Below are positions 12,733-19,370 of a stretch of 64,000 bases of DNA, one piece after another. How positions within the stretch are numbered: the stretch's first letter is position 1; each line of letters opens with the position of its first letter. The DNA lies in assembly GCF_028198165.1 (NCBI RefSeq), contig NZ_CP116339.1:1681001-1745000 (forward strand), written 5' to 3'. The stretch is from Pseudoxanthomonas sp. JBR18. GTDB lineage: Bacteria; Pseudomonadota; Gammaproteobacteria; Xanthomonadales; Xanthomonadaceae. The position numbers were made by a program, and so were the translations under genes. Below the pieces are notes generated by a model. The model saw only the letters and a list, made by a program, of their open reading frames with translations. It was not told the DNA's origin and ran no database searches.

Positions 12733-13056
12733 ATGACCCTACCCGTACCAGTTGAGTACGAGCAATTCCTCGCAACTCACGGCGCTTTTGAGGGTTTCAC
12801 TGTCGGTGACGAGATGCCCGGCTATGTCGCCCTTTGGCCGCTGGCCGAGATTTCTGGCAACAACTCCGACATTGAGATACAGAAGTACGCACCAGGGTAC
12901 TTGGCGTTCGCGGGCAACGGCGGCGGTGAAGTGCTGGCGTTTGACGCGACTGGCGCTGTGTACATGCTGCCACTCATTGGCATGGATCCGCGCTACGCGG
13001 TTAAAGTGGCAACTTCGTTCGGGGAGCTGGCGGCTAGATTTGAGCTGGCCGCCTAA
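12733..13056 (+). CDS. cassette 3: SMI1/KNR4 (SUKH) family protein
   Basis: A 107-aa protein with the SUKH domain order: PVEYEQFLATHGAFEGF near the start, GYVALWPLAEI, LAFAGNGGGEVLAFDATGAV, and a C-terminal SFGELAARFEL helix. SUKH proteins are commonly immunity proteins that neutralise polymorphic toxins in the cytosol. No toxin is next to it, which is usual for an orphan immunity cassette. The start is four bases after the attC2 R' box and the stop overlaps attC3. Confidence 0.8.
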   Translation: MTLPVPVEYEQFLATHGAFEGFTVGDEMPGYVALWPLAEISGNNSDIEIQKYAPGYLAFAGNGGGEVLAFDATGAVYMLPLIGMDPRYAVKVATSFGELAARFELAA

Positions 13057-13110
13057 CAATTCATTCAAGCCGACGCCGCTTCGCGGCGCGGCTTAATTCA
13101 AGCGTTAGGC
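13051..13110 (+). repeat. attC3
   Basis: 60 bp, R'' GCCTAAC, R' GTTAGGC, beta subtype (AATTCATTCAAGCCG left arm, GGCTTAATTCA right arm). Closes cassette 3. Confidence 0.97.
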
Positions 13111-13115
13111 CGCAC

Positions 13116-13595
13116 ATGAGAATTACTTGGCGAGAGTTGGCAGTAGACCTCTCCGGTCAGTCATCTGATGACCTGATGACTGAGTGGCGCTGGCTCGTCC
13201 CTGAGGCTCTGTCGCTTCGGATGGTTTCAGCTTTAGGTGATGCCTTCTTGGAGGATGCCGCTGGCGCCATCTACTGGCTTGATACTGGTGGAGCCGAGCT
13301 AATCCGCATTGCAGATAGCAAAAAGCAATTTGACAATTCGCTCCAACAACCGGAGCTAGCCAACCAATGGTTTGCACCTCAACTCGTTGGCGATCTATTG
13401 TCGGCAGGCCACACCCTTGGCCCTGGTCAGTGCTTTAGCTACAAAGTTCCCCTAACTCTCGGTGGTGAGTTCCAACCTGACAACTTTGCACCATGCGACC
13501 TATCAATCCATTTTCATGCTCTCGGCCAGATTCAGTCGCAAGTAAAAGATCTTCCCGTGGGCACGCCAATTTCGTCAGTCACACTCAGCGAGTAG
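13116..13595 (+). CDS. cassette 4: DUF1851 / Tdi1-type immunity protein
   Basis: A 159-aa protein matching the DUF1851 family, which includes the C-terminal domain of the type VI immunity protein Tdi1: ALGDAFLEDAAGAIYWLDTGG, then a WF-containing helix (NQWFAPQLVGDLL), GQCFSYKVPLTLGGEF, and LSIHFHALGQIQSQVKDLP. It has no signal peptide. Next to the SUKH cassette it makes a second probable immunity gene without a toxin. The start is five bases after the attC3 R' box. Confidence 0.8.
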   Translation: MRITWRELAVDLSGQSSDDLMTEWRWLVPEALSLRMVSALGDAFLEDAAGAIYWLDTGGAELIRIADSKKQFDNSLQQPELANQWFAPQLVGDLLSAGHTLGPGQCFSYKVPLTLGGEFQPDNFAPCDLSIHFHALGQIQSQVKDLPVGTPISSVTLSE

Positions 13596-13599
13596 TGCG

Positions 13600-13659
13600 C
13601 CCTAACAATTCATTCAAGCCGAACACGCTTCGCGTGTCGGCTTAATTCAAGTGTTAGGC
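13600..13659 (+). repeat. attC4
   Basis: 60 bp, R'' CCCTAAC, R' GTTAGGC, central stem with CACGCTTCGCGTG. Closes cassette 4. Confidence 0.95.
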
Positions 13660-13670
13660 CGCGTATCGAC

Positions 13671-13892
13671 ATGACCGCAAAGAAGCACACAGCACGAGTT
13701 GCGCTCCAGCAGGCATCTGCGACGCTTATCACCGAAGTGGTTATTGGCAAATGGAGTCATGTTCCTGGCCTCAGCGGCGAGCCAATAGAGCAATGGGCGG
13801 AGGTTCTCGCCAAGCTGGAAAAGCTATGTCCCGGCCAAACCAAGGATGAGTACATAGCCGCACTCGCTCGCGCCATCAGGGATAATCGGTGA
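13671..13892 (+). CDS. cassette 5: small hypothetical protein
   Basis: A 73-aa soluble protein, predicted mostly helical (MTAKKHTARVALQQASATLI ... KLEKLCPGQTKDEYIAALARA). I do not recognise the family. It sits alone in its cassette between attC4 and attC5 with an ATG 12 bases after the R' box. Confidence 0.65.
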   Translation: MTAKKHTARVALQQASATLITEVVIGKWSHVPGLSGEPIEQWAEVLAKLEKLCPGQTKDEYIAALARAIRDNR

Positions 13893-13902
13893 GCGTGCTG
13901 CG

Positions 13903-13962
13903 GCCTAACAAGTCAATCAAGCCGAAGCCGCTCCGCGGCTCGGCTTATTTCCGGCGTTAGGC
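13903..13962 (+). repeat. attC5
   Basis: 60 bp, R'' GCCTAAC, R' GTTAGGC, alpha subtype with GCTCCGCGGC loop. Closes cassette 5. Confidence 0.97.
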
Positions 13963-13982
13963 GTGTGGCATCTTTCCTTGGC

Positions 13983-14144
13983 ATGGCGCTCCTGCTTGCA
14001 CCGTTCATCGCGCCGCCTGACACTTGGCAGGTCACCTCATCGGACGGACAACGTGGCAAGCCCTGCATCGGACGCAGCACAAGACAATCGGCCAGTCGGC
14101 TTGCACAGTCTGCCGGCAATCTGCTTTGGGCCGCCCTGGCCTAA
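13983..14144 (+). CDS. cassette 6: 53-aa basic peptide, nine-copy family (copy 3, identical to copy 1)
   Basis: The whole cassette from the preceding R' box into its attC (13956-14196) is base-for-base identical to 12251-12491, so the 53-aa product is the same as that of cassette 1. The two copies are separated by four cassettes, implying recent excision and re-integration or duplication. Confidence 0.55.
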   Translation: MALLLAPFIAPPDTWQVTSSDGQRGKPCIGRSTRQSASRLAQSAGNLLWAALA

Positions 14145-14198
14145 CAAGTCAATCAAGCCGAAGCCGCTTCGCGGCTCGGCTTATTTCCAGCGTTAGAC
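14139..14198 (+). repeat. attC6
   Basis: 60 bp, R'' GCCTAAC, R' GTTAGAC (variant at position 6), alpha subtype. Closes cassette 6. Confidence 0.95.
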
Positions 14199-14213
14199 CA
14201 CAGGAGAGGCATC

Positions 14214-14612
14214 ATGGAAGGTCCACTCAAGAGCATACTGGCGGGCACTTTTTCCGGGGTCTTCACTTGCGGCCTGGCGGTCCCGGCGATAGGCGCCACC
14301 GCCGCTATAGCCATGCCAGCTGGATGGTCCGTCACTCTATGGGACGCTCTCATAGTGTTCGGCCTAGGGGCCTTTCTGCCGGCTCTGATCATCCACTCCT
14401 CTGCGCTGCTCATTACGCGGGCTAACGCACTCAACGCGCTCGCCAGCTTCTGCGTTGCAGTGATCGCCACCACTGCTCTCACCTCCGGCCTGACTTACGC
14501 GGGTAACGCACTCGCCGCATTTGGGGTCGGCGCGATTACAGCGACACTTTTGACCAGCACTCTGTGGTCTAACAATTCATTCAAGCCGAACCCGCTTCGC
14601 GGGTCAGCTTAA
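14214..14612 (+). CDS. cassette 7: small integral membrane protein with attC-encoded tail
   Basis: A 132-aa protein with about four hydrophobic segments (near 10-35, 42-65, 72-95, 98-118), so an inner-membrane protein of unknown function. GGAGAGG upstream is a fair ribosome site. Its frame passes through attC7, giving a C-terminal SNNSFKPNPLRGSA entirely encoded by the recombination site. Confidence 0.7.
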   Translation: MEGPLKSILAGTFSGVFTCGLAVPAIGATAAIAMPAGWSVTLWDALIVFGLGAFLPALIIHSSALLITRANALNALASFCVAVIATTALTSGLTYAGNALAAFGVGAITATLLTSTLWSNNSFKPNPLRGSA

Positions 14613-14626
14613 TTCAGGCGTTAGGC
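14567..14626 (+). repeat. attC7
   Basis: 60 bp, R'' GTCTAAC, R' GTTAGGC, beta subtype with CCCGCTTCGCGGG stem. Closes cassette 7. Confidence 0.97.
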
Positions 14627-14645
14627 CTCAAGGAGCAACATCCGA

Positions 14646-14915
14646 ATGACCGTCTCACAAGACCAAGTGTTGGCGTTCGCCGTCTACGAGATTCGGCAGT
14701 TGCTCGCACACCACTTAGGTAGCGGTGACACTCCTGATCCGGCCGCCCGCGCTGCAGCGCATCTTGCATATGCGCTTCACAATCAGGCTGACGCTGTTCT
14801 GCACGGTGGCAAGTTTGATCCGCAGCAGGCCGCTGAGGCTCTTGGCGCAGTAGATCGGATGCTAGCAACCAATTTTCAGGCGAGGCTCTCAGAGGCTACT
14901 AGCCATGAGGCCTAA
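14646..14915 (+). CDS. cassette 8: small hypothetical protein
   Basis: An 89-aa soluble, helix-rich protein (VLAFAVYEIRQLLAHHLG ... AHLAYALHNQADAVLHGG ... AVDRMLATNFQARL). Family not recognised. AAGGAG lies 12 bases before the ATG, and the stop is the TAA of the attC8 R'' box. Confidence 0.65.
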   Translation: MTVSQDQVLAFAVYEIRQLLAHHLGSGDTPDPAARAAAHLAYALHNQADAVLHGGKFDPQQAAEALGAVDRMLATNFQARLSEATSHEA

Positions 14916-14969
14916 CAATTCATTCAAGCCGAACCCGCTTCGCGGGTCGGCTTAATTCAGGCGTTAGGC
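14910..14969 (+). repeat. attC8
   Basis: 60 bp, R'' GCCTAAC, R' GTTAGGC, beta subtype. Closes cassette 8. Confidence 0.97.
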
Positions 14970-14973
14970 AGCT

Positions 14974-15426
14974 ATGGAAGCAGTCGATGTCTTTGGACCA
15001 AAGCTAAGCGCTATGCTCGCCGCGCTTGCTGTCGTCTACTTTCTAATTTCGTTCGCGCCGGTATGGTGGCCTGCGCTCAAAGCATTACGGGCCAAGCCCC
15101 GACTGCCTCGACCACTTTTGTTTGTCTCCACTGTGGCTGCGTTGGTCTATGGCGTCTTTTCGTTCTTGGTCTTTGCAGTCCTGCTCCCCGTCGAGGCGTA
15201 CGGCATCTTCATTGCGCCGTCGCTAGAGACCGCCAATTTGGCCTACGGCGCCGGCCTACTCCGCATCTCAGGGTTCTTGGCAGATTACTGGTGGGTCTTG
15301 GTTCCTCCGGCTCAGATCTTGCTTACTTGGTACATTACGGCCCAAGTCGGTCGGCGGTGGGTGCACATTTGCGCAGCGCCGTCTAACAAATCATTCAAGC
15401 CGAAGCCGCTTCGCGGCTCGGCTTAA
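14974..15426 (+). CDS. cassette 9: membrane protein with attC-encoded tail
   Basis: A 150-aa protein with four hydrophobic segments (about 12-32, 48-68, 72-90, 105-125). No family recognised. As in cassette 7 the reading frame continues through the attC and ends SNKSFKPKPLRGSA. The ATG is four bases after the attC8 R' box, with no obvious Shine-Dalgarno. Confidence 0.65.
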   Translation: MEAVDVFGPKLSAMLAALAVVYFLISFAPVWWPALKALRAKPRLPRPLLFVSTVAALVYGVFSFLVFAVLLPVEAYGIFIAPSLETANLAYGAGLLRISGFLADYWWVLVPPAQILLTWYITAQVGRRWVHICAAPSNKSFKPKPLRGSA

Positions 15427-15440
15427 TTCTGGTGTTAGGG
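15381..15440 (+). repeat. attC9
   Basis: 60 bp, R'' GTCTAAC, R' GTTAGGG (variant), mixed alpha stem and beta right arm. Closes cassette 9. Confidence 0.95.
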
Positions 15441-15445
15441 CTCAC

Positions 15446-15985
15446 ATGGAAGTAGTCATGCAACCTTTAGCCAATGATCTTGGCGACCGCATCATCAAGG
15501 TCAATCACGCCGGTGAGCATGGCGCTATAGGTATCTACACCGGCCAAATCCTCATGGCCACGCTGACCGCGCCAAAGATGCTTGCTGAGCTTCGCGAGTT
15601 CCGCTCACACGAGCAACGGCATAGGGCAATTTTTGGCGCTGAACTGGAGCGGCGCTGCCGTCGTCGCTGCCGTAGCTACTGGCTTTGTGGCATGGGTGGC
15701 TTCGTACTCGGGGCCATAACTGGCTTGCTGGGTAGCAGTGCTATTGCAGCAACCACCACAGCCGTTGAGAGCGTCGTGCTTCGCCACCTTGAACATCAGC
15801 TCGTTGTGCTGCAGGGCCATGATCCTCTCGCCGTATCAGCAATCTCATCCATTGTCGCTGAGGAGCAGCAGCACCACGACCAGTCTTTAGGGCACGTACA
15901 AGCCGGTACATTCTGGCCCAGGGTTCTCACGCCCATTGTGTCCGCCTCGACAGAGGCAGTAATTTGGCTAGGCATGCGGCTGTGA
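15446..15985 (+). CDS. cassette 10: COQ7-like di-iron hydroxylase
   Basis: A 179-aa protein of the demethoxyubiquinone hydroxylase (COQ7) family, which performs a late oxygen-dependent ring hydroxylation in ubiquinone biosynthesis. DRIIKVNHAGEHGAIGIYTG is the family start signature. All di-iron ligands are present in order: E24, E56xxH59 (SHEQRH), E108 (AVESVV) and E140xxH143 (EEQQHH). A hydrophobic hairpin (about 84-104) corresponds to the membrane-attachment region. Finding it as a gene cassette is unusual; it may hydroxylate another quinone or simply supplement the housekeeping step. An ATG at 15461-15463 in MEVVM (residue 5 is Met) would trim four residues. Confidence 0.85.
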   Translation: MEVVMQPLANDLGDRIIKVNHAGEHGAIGIYTGQILMATLTAPKMLAELREFRSHEQRHRAIFGAELERRCRRRCRSYWLCGMGGFVLGAITGLLGSSAIAATTTAVESVVLRHLEHQLVVLQGHDPLAVSAISSIVAEEQQHHDQSLGHVQAGTFWPRVLTPIVSASTEAVIWLGMRL

Positions 15986-15986
15986 G

Positions 15987-16046
15987 CCCTAACAATTCAT
16001 TCAAGCCGACGCCGCTTCGCGGCGCGGCTTAATTCAGGCGTTAGGC
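15987..16046 (+). repeat. attC10
   Basis: 60 bp, R'' CCCTAAC, R' GTTAGGC, beta subtype with CGCCGCTTCGCGGCG stem. Closes cassette 10. Confidence 0.96.
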
Positions 16047-16061
16047 GGCAAGGAGGCAGCA

Positions 16062-16292
16062 ATGCGAATTCTGTTACACGCAATCTGGGGCGTCGTGATC
16101 TTTCTCTCGCTTATGGGGCTCACTACATTAGTGATTGCGTCTGCGCTTGATTCGGCCGTGTCCCCAGAGCAACTTGGCTATTTGGTCGGGCGCAAGATCT
16201 TCTGGCTTCTTGGCGGCACAGGACTGATCTTATTTATCTTCTCTAGACGTGGGTGGCTACCTGGACTCCAACAGCCCGGGCAAGCCGCCTAA
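16062..16292 (+). CDS. cassette 11: small two-helix membrane protein
   Basis: A 76-aa protein with two hydrophobic helices (about 4-28 and 44-62). AAGGAGGCAGCA before the ATG is a near-perfect ribosome site, the strongest in the array. Family not recognised. The stop is the TAA of attC11. Confidence 0.7.
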   Translation: MRILLHAIWGVVIFLSLMGLTTLVIASALDSAVSPEQLGYLVGRKIFWLLGGTGLILFIFSRRGWLPGLQQPGQAA

Positions 16293-16346
16293 CAATTCAT
16301 TCAAGCCGATGCCGCTTCGCGGCACGGCTTAATTCAGGTGTTAGGC
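16287..16346 (+). repeat. attC11
   Basis: 60 bp, R'' GCCTAAC, R' GTTAGGC, beta subtype. Closes cassette 11. Confidence 0.97.
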
Positions 16347-16349
16347 CGC

Positions 16350-16727
16350 ATGAGAGATTTCCGCAAGATGCTCAGATGGATTCTCTTGACTGCCGGGATT
16401 ATCTGGGGCCTTTTGCAGCTCAACGGTGCCATTTTTGCTGCATGGGTCGCGGGCGGGCCGCCTTCATCCAACCCAGACGGCTGGTTATTTGTCGCAGGCA
16501 ACCGTTTGGCCTGGGCCGCCGCATCTTTCTTGGCGGGAGTCGGTCTGTTCATCCTGCTGCGCCGCGATCGCCCTGCCAGCCACTATGCTTTAGTGGCACT
16601 GGTGGCAGCTGTTCTTCTTACAGCCTTGCCATATATCCGCGAGTTCATCGGCTCGGATTCTTGCTTAGACTCAGGTGGTCGCTGGTCGGATCTGCAGTGT
16701 GTACATAGTGATCCGTCTGCGGCCTAA
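16350..16727 (+). CDS. cassette 12: membrane protein
   Basis: A 125-aa protein with three hydrophobic segments (about 8-32, 48-66, 78-95) and a polar, Cys-containing C-terminus (DSCLDSGGRWSDLQCVHS). No family recognised. The ATG at 16350 is three bases beyond the attC11 R' box; a longer in-frame start would lie inside attC11 itself. Confidence 0.65.
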   Translation: MRDFRKMLRWILLTAGIIWGLLQLNGAIFAAWVAGGPPSSNPDGWLFVAGNRLAWAAASFLAGVGLFILLRRDRPASHYALVALVAAVLLTALPYIREFIGSDSCLDSGGRWSDLQCVHSDPSAA

Positions 16728-16781
16728 CAATTCATTCAAGCCGACGCCGCTTTGCGTCGCGGCTTAATTCAGGCGTTAGGC
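16722..16781 (+). repeat. attC12
   Basis: 60 bp, R'' GCCTAAC, R' GTTAGGC, stem loop reads GCTTTGCGTC. Closes cassette 12. Confidence 0.96.
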
Positions 16782-16784
16782 CTC

Positions 16785-17216
16785 ATGAAAACCGTTCTCA
16801 GCGATTTGGATGTCCTAGTCACCTCCAGCTATGTCAGCCTGGATTCAATTTTCTACGAAAGCAAAACCAATCGCTGCACCGTATTGGCATCTGATAGCCA
16901 CACTCGCTACCAGCTCATCTTTGATGACACGATCGCGTTTCGTATGATGGACGAGCGGGAGATGTATGAATTTTGGTCTTCAAACATAGAGATGGTCACA
17001 AGTATTGAGGGCGCCGCCCTGCAAAAGGTTGAGGCAGGTGGATGGCAAGGCGCTGACGACCATATTCGCTCCTCTATCGAGGACGGCTTTTTTTGTCGGA
17101 CCCCAGGGAGAGTTGCGGAATATCTAATGGTGACGGGCTATGAGTGTCTAAACATAATCTCGCTTCAGCCACTAGTTACAGCCGTAGCCCTACAGGCCCC
17201 TGGCGATGAGGTCTAA
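16785..17216 (+). CDS. cassette 13: hypothetical protein
   Basis: A 143-aa soluble protein beginning MKTVLSDLDVLVTSSYVSLD, with a central RYQLIFDDTIAFRMMDEREM and a tail LMVTGYECLNIISLQPLVTA. The strand-rich pattern suggests a compact alpha/beta fold but I recognise no family. The ATG is three bases after the attC12 R' box. Confidence 0.65.
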   Translation: MKTVLSDLDVLVTSSYVSLDSIFYESKTNRCTVLASDSHTRYQLIFDDTIAFRMMDEREMYEFWSSNIEMVTSIEGAALQKVEAGGWQGADDHIRSSIEDGFFCRTPGRVAEYLMVTGYECLNIISLQPLVTAVALQAPGDEV

Positions 17217-17270
17217 CAATTCATTCAAGCCGAACCCGCTTCGCGGGCCGGCTTAATTCCGGTGTTAGGC
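17211..17270 (+). repeat. attC13
   Basis: 60 bp, R'' GTCTAAC, R' GTTAGGC, beta subtype. Closes cassette 13. Confidence 0.97.
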
Positions 17271-17307
17271 GGCACAGTTGGATTTCGGCAACGTGGAGTG
17301 ACAGGCC

Positions 17308-17550
17308 ATGAATTACGATCAAACCCGTATCGAGGACGCGGTTCTTGCCCTCCTAGCCACTTTCAGCTTTGATGGTGGCCGAGCGTGGAAAGGCTTTGAC
17401 TTTGACGTAATGGACCGCCTGCATGCACAAGGACTAATTGATGACCCGAAAGGCAGGTCCAAGTCGGTCTATCTCTCGCCAGAGGGCCTTGAACGAGGCC
17501 TCAAGAGCGCGGAGCGTCTGTTCGGTGGCGACCATGCAAGTGCCGCCTAA
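17308..17550 (+). CDS. cassette 14: DUF6429 family protein
   Basis: An 80-aa protein that reads like DUF6429: DQTRIEDAVLALLATFSFDG, GRAWKGFDFDVMDRLHAQGLI, DDPKGRSKSVYLSPEGLERG. The layout resembles a small winged-helix unit. The family is uncharacterised and recurs on mobile DNA. A 37-base leader with GGAG precedes the ATG, and the TAA lies in the attC14 R'' box. Confidence 0.8.
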   Translation: MNYDQTRIEDAVLALLATFSFDGGRAWKGFDFDVMDRLHAQGLIDDPKGRSKSVYLSPEGLERGLKSAERLFGGDHASAA

Positions 17551-17604
17551 CAGTTCATTCAAGCCGATGCCGCTTCACGGCACGGCTTAATTCAGGCGTT
17601 AGGC
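17545..17604 (+). repeat. attC14
   Basis: 60 bp, R'' GCCTAAC, R' GTTAGGC, beta subtype. Closes cassette 14. Confidence 0.97.
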
Positions 17605-17623
17605 GTGTGACTTCTTCTTTGAC

Positions 17624-17785
17624 TTGGCGCTCCCGGTTGCGCCAGCCACCGCGCCAGCTGATAGTTGGCAGGTCACCTCATCGGATGGTCAACGTGGCAA
17701 GCCCTGCATCGGACGCAGCACCAGACAACACGCTCGTCGCCGCATCGTCTCGGCGCGCCATCTTCGTTGGGCCGTCCTGGCCTAA
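17624..17785 (+). CDS. cassette 15: 53-aa basic peptide, nine-copy family (copy 4)
   Basis: TTG start, 162 nt to the TAA in attC15. The core is kept (SWQVTSSDGQRGKPCIGR) but the C-terminal third is the most divergent of the family (RRRIVSARHLRWAVLA) and gains Arg residues. Confidence 0.5.
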   Translation: MALPVAPATAPADSWQVTSSDGQRGKPCIGRSTRQHARRRIVSARHLRWAVLA

Positions 17786-17839
17786 CAAGTCAATCAAGCC
17801 GAAGCCGCTCCGCGGCTCGGCTTATTTCCAGCGTTAGGG
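17780..17839 (+). repeat. attC15
   Basis: 60 bp, R'' GCCTAAC, R' GTTAGGG (variant), alpha subtype. Closes cassette 15. Confidence 0.96.
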
Positions 17840-17844
17840 CGCAC

Positions 17845-18102
17845 ATGGCAAGATCATCGCAACCGCTCAAGTTCTGGAAGATCGCGCTTGCCCAGCTAGT
17901 TTTCGCAGTTACTTGCTCGGCAACTTGGTTCTACTTCAGGACGGCGGCATTTCTTGCTGGCCCACCCAGTGGCGATCTTTACGCTAACAACTGGGGATTC
18001 CAATTTGTTGTATTTGCAATCGTCTGGCTTCCAGCTACGCTCTTGTTCGTGGGTATCGCTTTGGCAATTCAGCGTGCTTGGCTTTTTCGCAATCGCGGCT
18101 AA
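17845..18102 (+). CDS. cassette 16: small membrane protein
   Basis: An 85-aa protein with two hydrophobic segments (about 12-35 and 52-75) and charged ends. Family not recognised. The ATG is five bases after the attC15 R' box; the stop is 18 bases before attC16, unlike most cassettes where it overlaps. Confidence 0.65.
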   Translation: MARSSQPLKFWKIALAQLVFAVTCSATWFYFRTAAFLAGPPSGDLYANNWGFQFVVFAIVWLPATLLFVGIALAIQRAWLFRNRG

Positions 18103-18120
18103 AAAGTGGGCGGCAGTTCG

Positions 18121-18180
18121 CCCTAACAATTCATTCAAGCCGACGCCGCTTCGCGGCGCGGCTTAATTCAGGCGTTAGGC
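18121..18180 (+). repeat. attC16
   Basis: 60 bp, R'' CCCTAAC, R' GTTAGGC, beta subtype. Closes cassette 16. Confidence 0.96.
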
Positions 18181-18199
18181 GTGTGCCTTCTTCTCTGGC

Positions 18200-18361
18200 T
18201 TGGCGCTCCCGGTTGCGCCAGCCACCGCGCCAGCGGATAGTTGGCAGGTCACCTCATCGGACGGTCAACGTGGCAAGCCCTGCATCGGACGCAGTACAAG
18301 ACGGCCACTCTGTCGGCGCGCACGCCTCGCCGGCCACCTGCGTTGGGCCGTCCTGGCCTAA
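18200..18361 (+). CDS. cassette 17: 53-aa basic peptide, nine-copy family (copy 5)
   Basis: TTG start, 162 nt to the TAA in attC17, core SWQVTSSDGQRGKPCIGR intact, C-terminus RARLAGHLRWAVLA. Confidence 0.5.
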   Translation: MALPVAPATAPADSWQVTSSDGQRGKPCIGRSTRRPLCRRARLAGHLRWAVLA

Positions 18362-18415
18362 CAAGTCAATCAAGCCGAAGCCGCTCCGCGGCTCGGCTTA
18401 TTTCCAGCGTTAGGC
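18356..18415 (+). repeat. attC17
   Basis: 60 bp, R'' GCCTAAC, R' GTTAGGC, alpha subtype. Closes cassette 17. Confidence 0.97.
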
Positions 18416-18420
18416 GTCAC

Positions 18421-18720
18421 ATGAAACAACGCATAGTATTTGTAGATGTTGATGACACGCTGATCCGCTCTGCCGGCACCAAGCGCACTCCAATGTCTCC
18501 GGTTGTCGCTCGAATTCGTGAGCTGCACGCCCAGGACGTTGCCCTCTATCTGTGGAGTTCAGGCGGCGTGGAGTACGCCCGCGCCTCAGCTGTTGAACTG
18601 GGCATTGATGACTGCTTCGTGGCTTTCTTGCCAAAGCCTGACGCTTACATTGATGATCAAGCAGTTCATGAGTGGCGCTACTGCCAGCACGTGCTTCCCG
18701 GCAATGCAGGTGACGCCTAA
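18421..18720 (+). CDS. cassette 18: HAD-superfamily-like hydrolase, short
   Basis: A 99-aa protein whose start, IVFVDVDDTLIRSAG, is HAD motif I with the nucleophile Asp and the acid/base Asp two residues on. LYLWSSGG supplies motif II (Ser). FLPKPDAYIDD near the C-terminus provides the motif III lysine and motif IV aspartates. It is a minimal capless HAD, probably a phosphatase of unknown substrate. The stop overlaps attC18. Confidence 0.75.
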   Translation: MKQRIVFVDVDDTLIRSAGTKRTPMSPVVARIRELHAQDVALYLWSSGGVEYARASAVELGIDDCFVAFLPKPDAYIDDQAVHEWRYCQHVLPGNAGDA

Positions 18721-18774
18721 CAATTCATTCAAGCCGAACCCGCTTCGCGGGTCGGCTTAATTCAAGCGCTAGGC
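18715..18774 (+). repeat. attC18
   Basis: 60 bp, R'' GCCTAAC, R' GCTAGGC, a T-to-C change next to the crossover. Closes cassette 18. Confidence 0.94.
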
Positions 18775-18780
18775 GGCAGA

Positions 18781-19050
18781 ATGGGCCATCTCGCCAAGTA
18801 CTCCTCTAGATCAGCTCTCGCTTTCGCATCCCCAATTATGGGGTGGCTATTTTTGACTCTATCCTTCCATGTTCCCGACGCGAACCCCCTCGGAGTAGCA
18901 ATGGTGGGTGGGGCTGCGCTTCTCCTCTCTGTTGCTATTGGCTTCTGGCTCGCAATCTTTGCTTTGTGCTACAGCGAGAGACCAAGATGGGCAGCCATCT
19001 CTGCTCTGATATTCAATGTTCTATTTCTTCCATGCTGGATCGTTCTGTAA
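18781..19050 (+). CDS. cassette 19: membrane protein
   Basis: An 89-aa protein with three hydrophobic segments (about 10-30, 38-62, 70-88). No family recognised. The ATG is six bases after the attC18 R' box. Confidence 0.65.
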   Translation: MGHLAKYSSRSALAFASPIMGWLFLTLSFHVPDANPLGVAMVGGAALLLSVAIGFWLAIFALCYSERPRWAAISALIFNVLFLPCWIVL

Positions 19051-19056
19051 AGTGCG

Positions 19057-19116
19057 GCCTAACAGTTCATTCAAGCCGAAGCCGCTTCGCGGCTCGGCTT
19101 ATTTCCCGCGTTAGGC
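19057..19116 (+). repeat. attC19 (hybrid arm)
   Basis: 60 bp, R'' GCCTAAC, R' GTTAGGC. The left arm (GTTCATTCAAGCCG) is beta-like and the stem and right arm (GGCTTATTTCC) are alpha, so the site is a mosaic. Closes cassette 19. Confidence 0.95.
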
Positions 19117-19135
19117 GTGTGACTTCTTCTTTGGC

Positions 19136-19240
19136 TTGGCGCCCTCGCTAGCACCAGCCATCGCGCCGGCTGACACTTGGCGGGTCACCTCAACGGACGG
19201 ACAACGTGGCAAGCCCTGCATCGGACGCAATACAAGATAA
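19136..19240 (+). pseudogene. cassette 20: 53-aa peptide family (copy 6), truncated by a stop
   Basis: Same 162-nt frame from TTG at 19136 to the TAA at 19295-19297 in attC20, but codon 35 is TAA (19238-19240) where the other copies have CAA, CGA, CGG or similar. The product would end after 34 aa, just behind the conserved core. It is the only interrupted copy of nine. Confidence 0.5.
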
Positions 19241-19291
19241 TCGGCCAGTCGGCTCGCACGGTCTGCCGGCCACCTGCGTTGGGCCGTCCTG

Positions 19292-19351
19292 GCCTAACAA
19301 GTCAATCAAGCCGAAGCCGCTTCGCGGCTCGGCTTATTTCCAGCGTTAGGC
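19292..19351 (+). repeat. attC20
   Basis: 60 bp, R'' GCCTAAC, R' GTTAGGC, alpha subtype. Closes cassette 20. Confidence 0.97.
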
Positions 19352-19370
19352 GTGTGCCTTTTTCTTTGGC

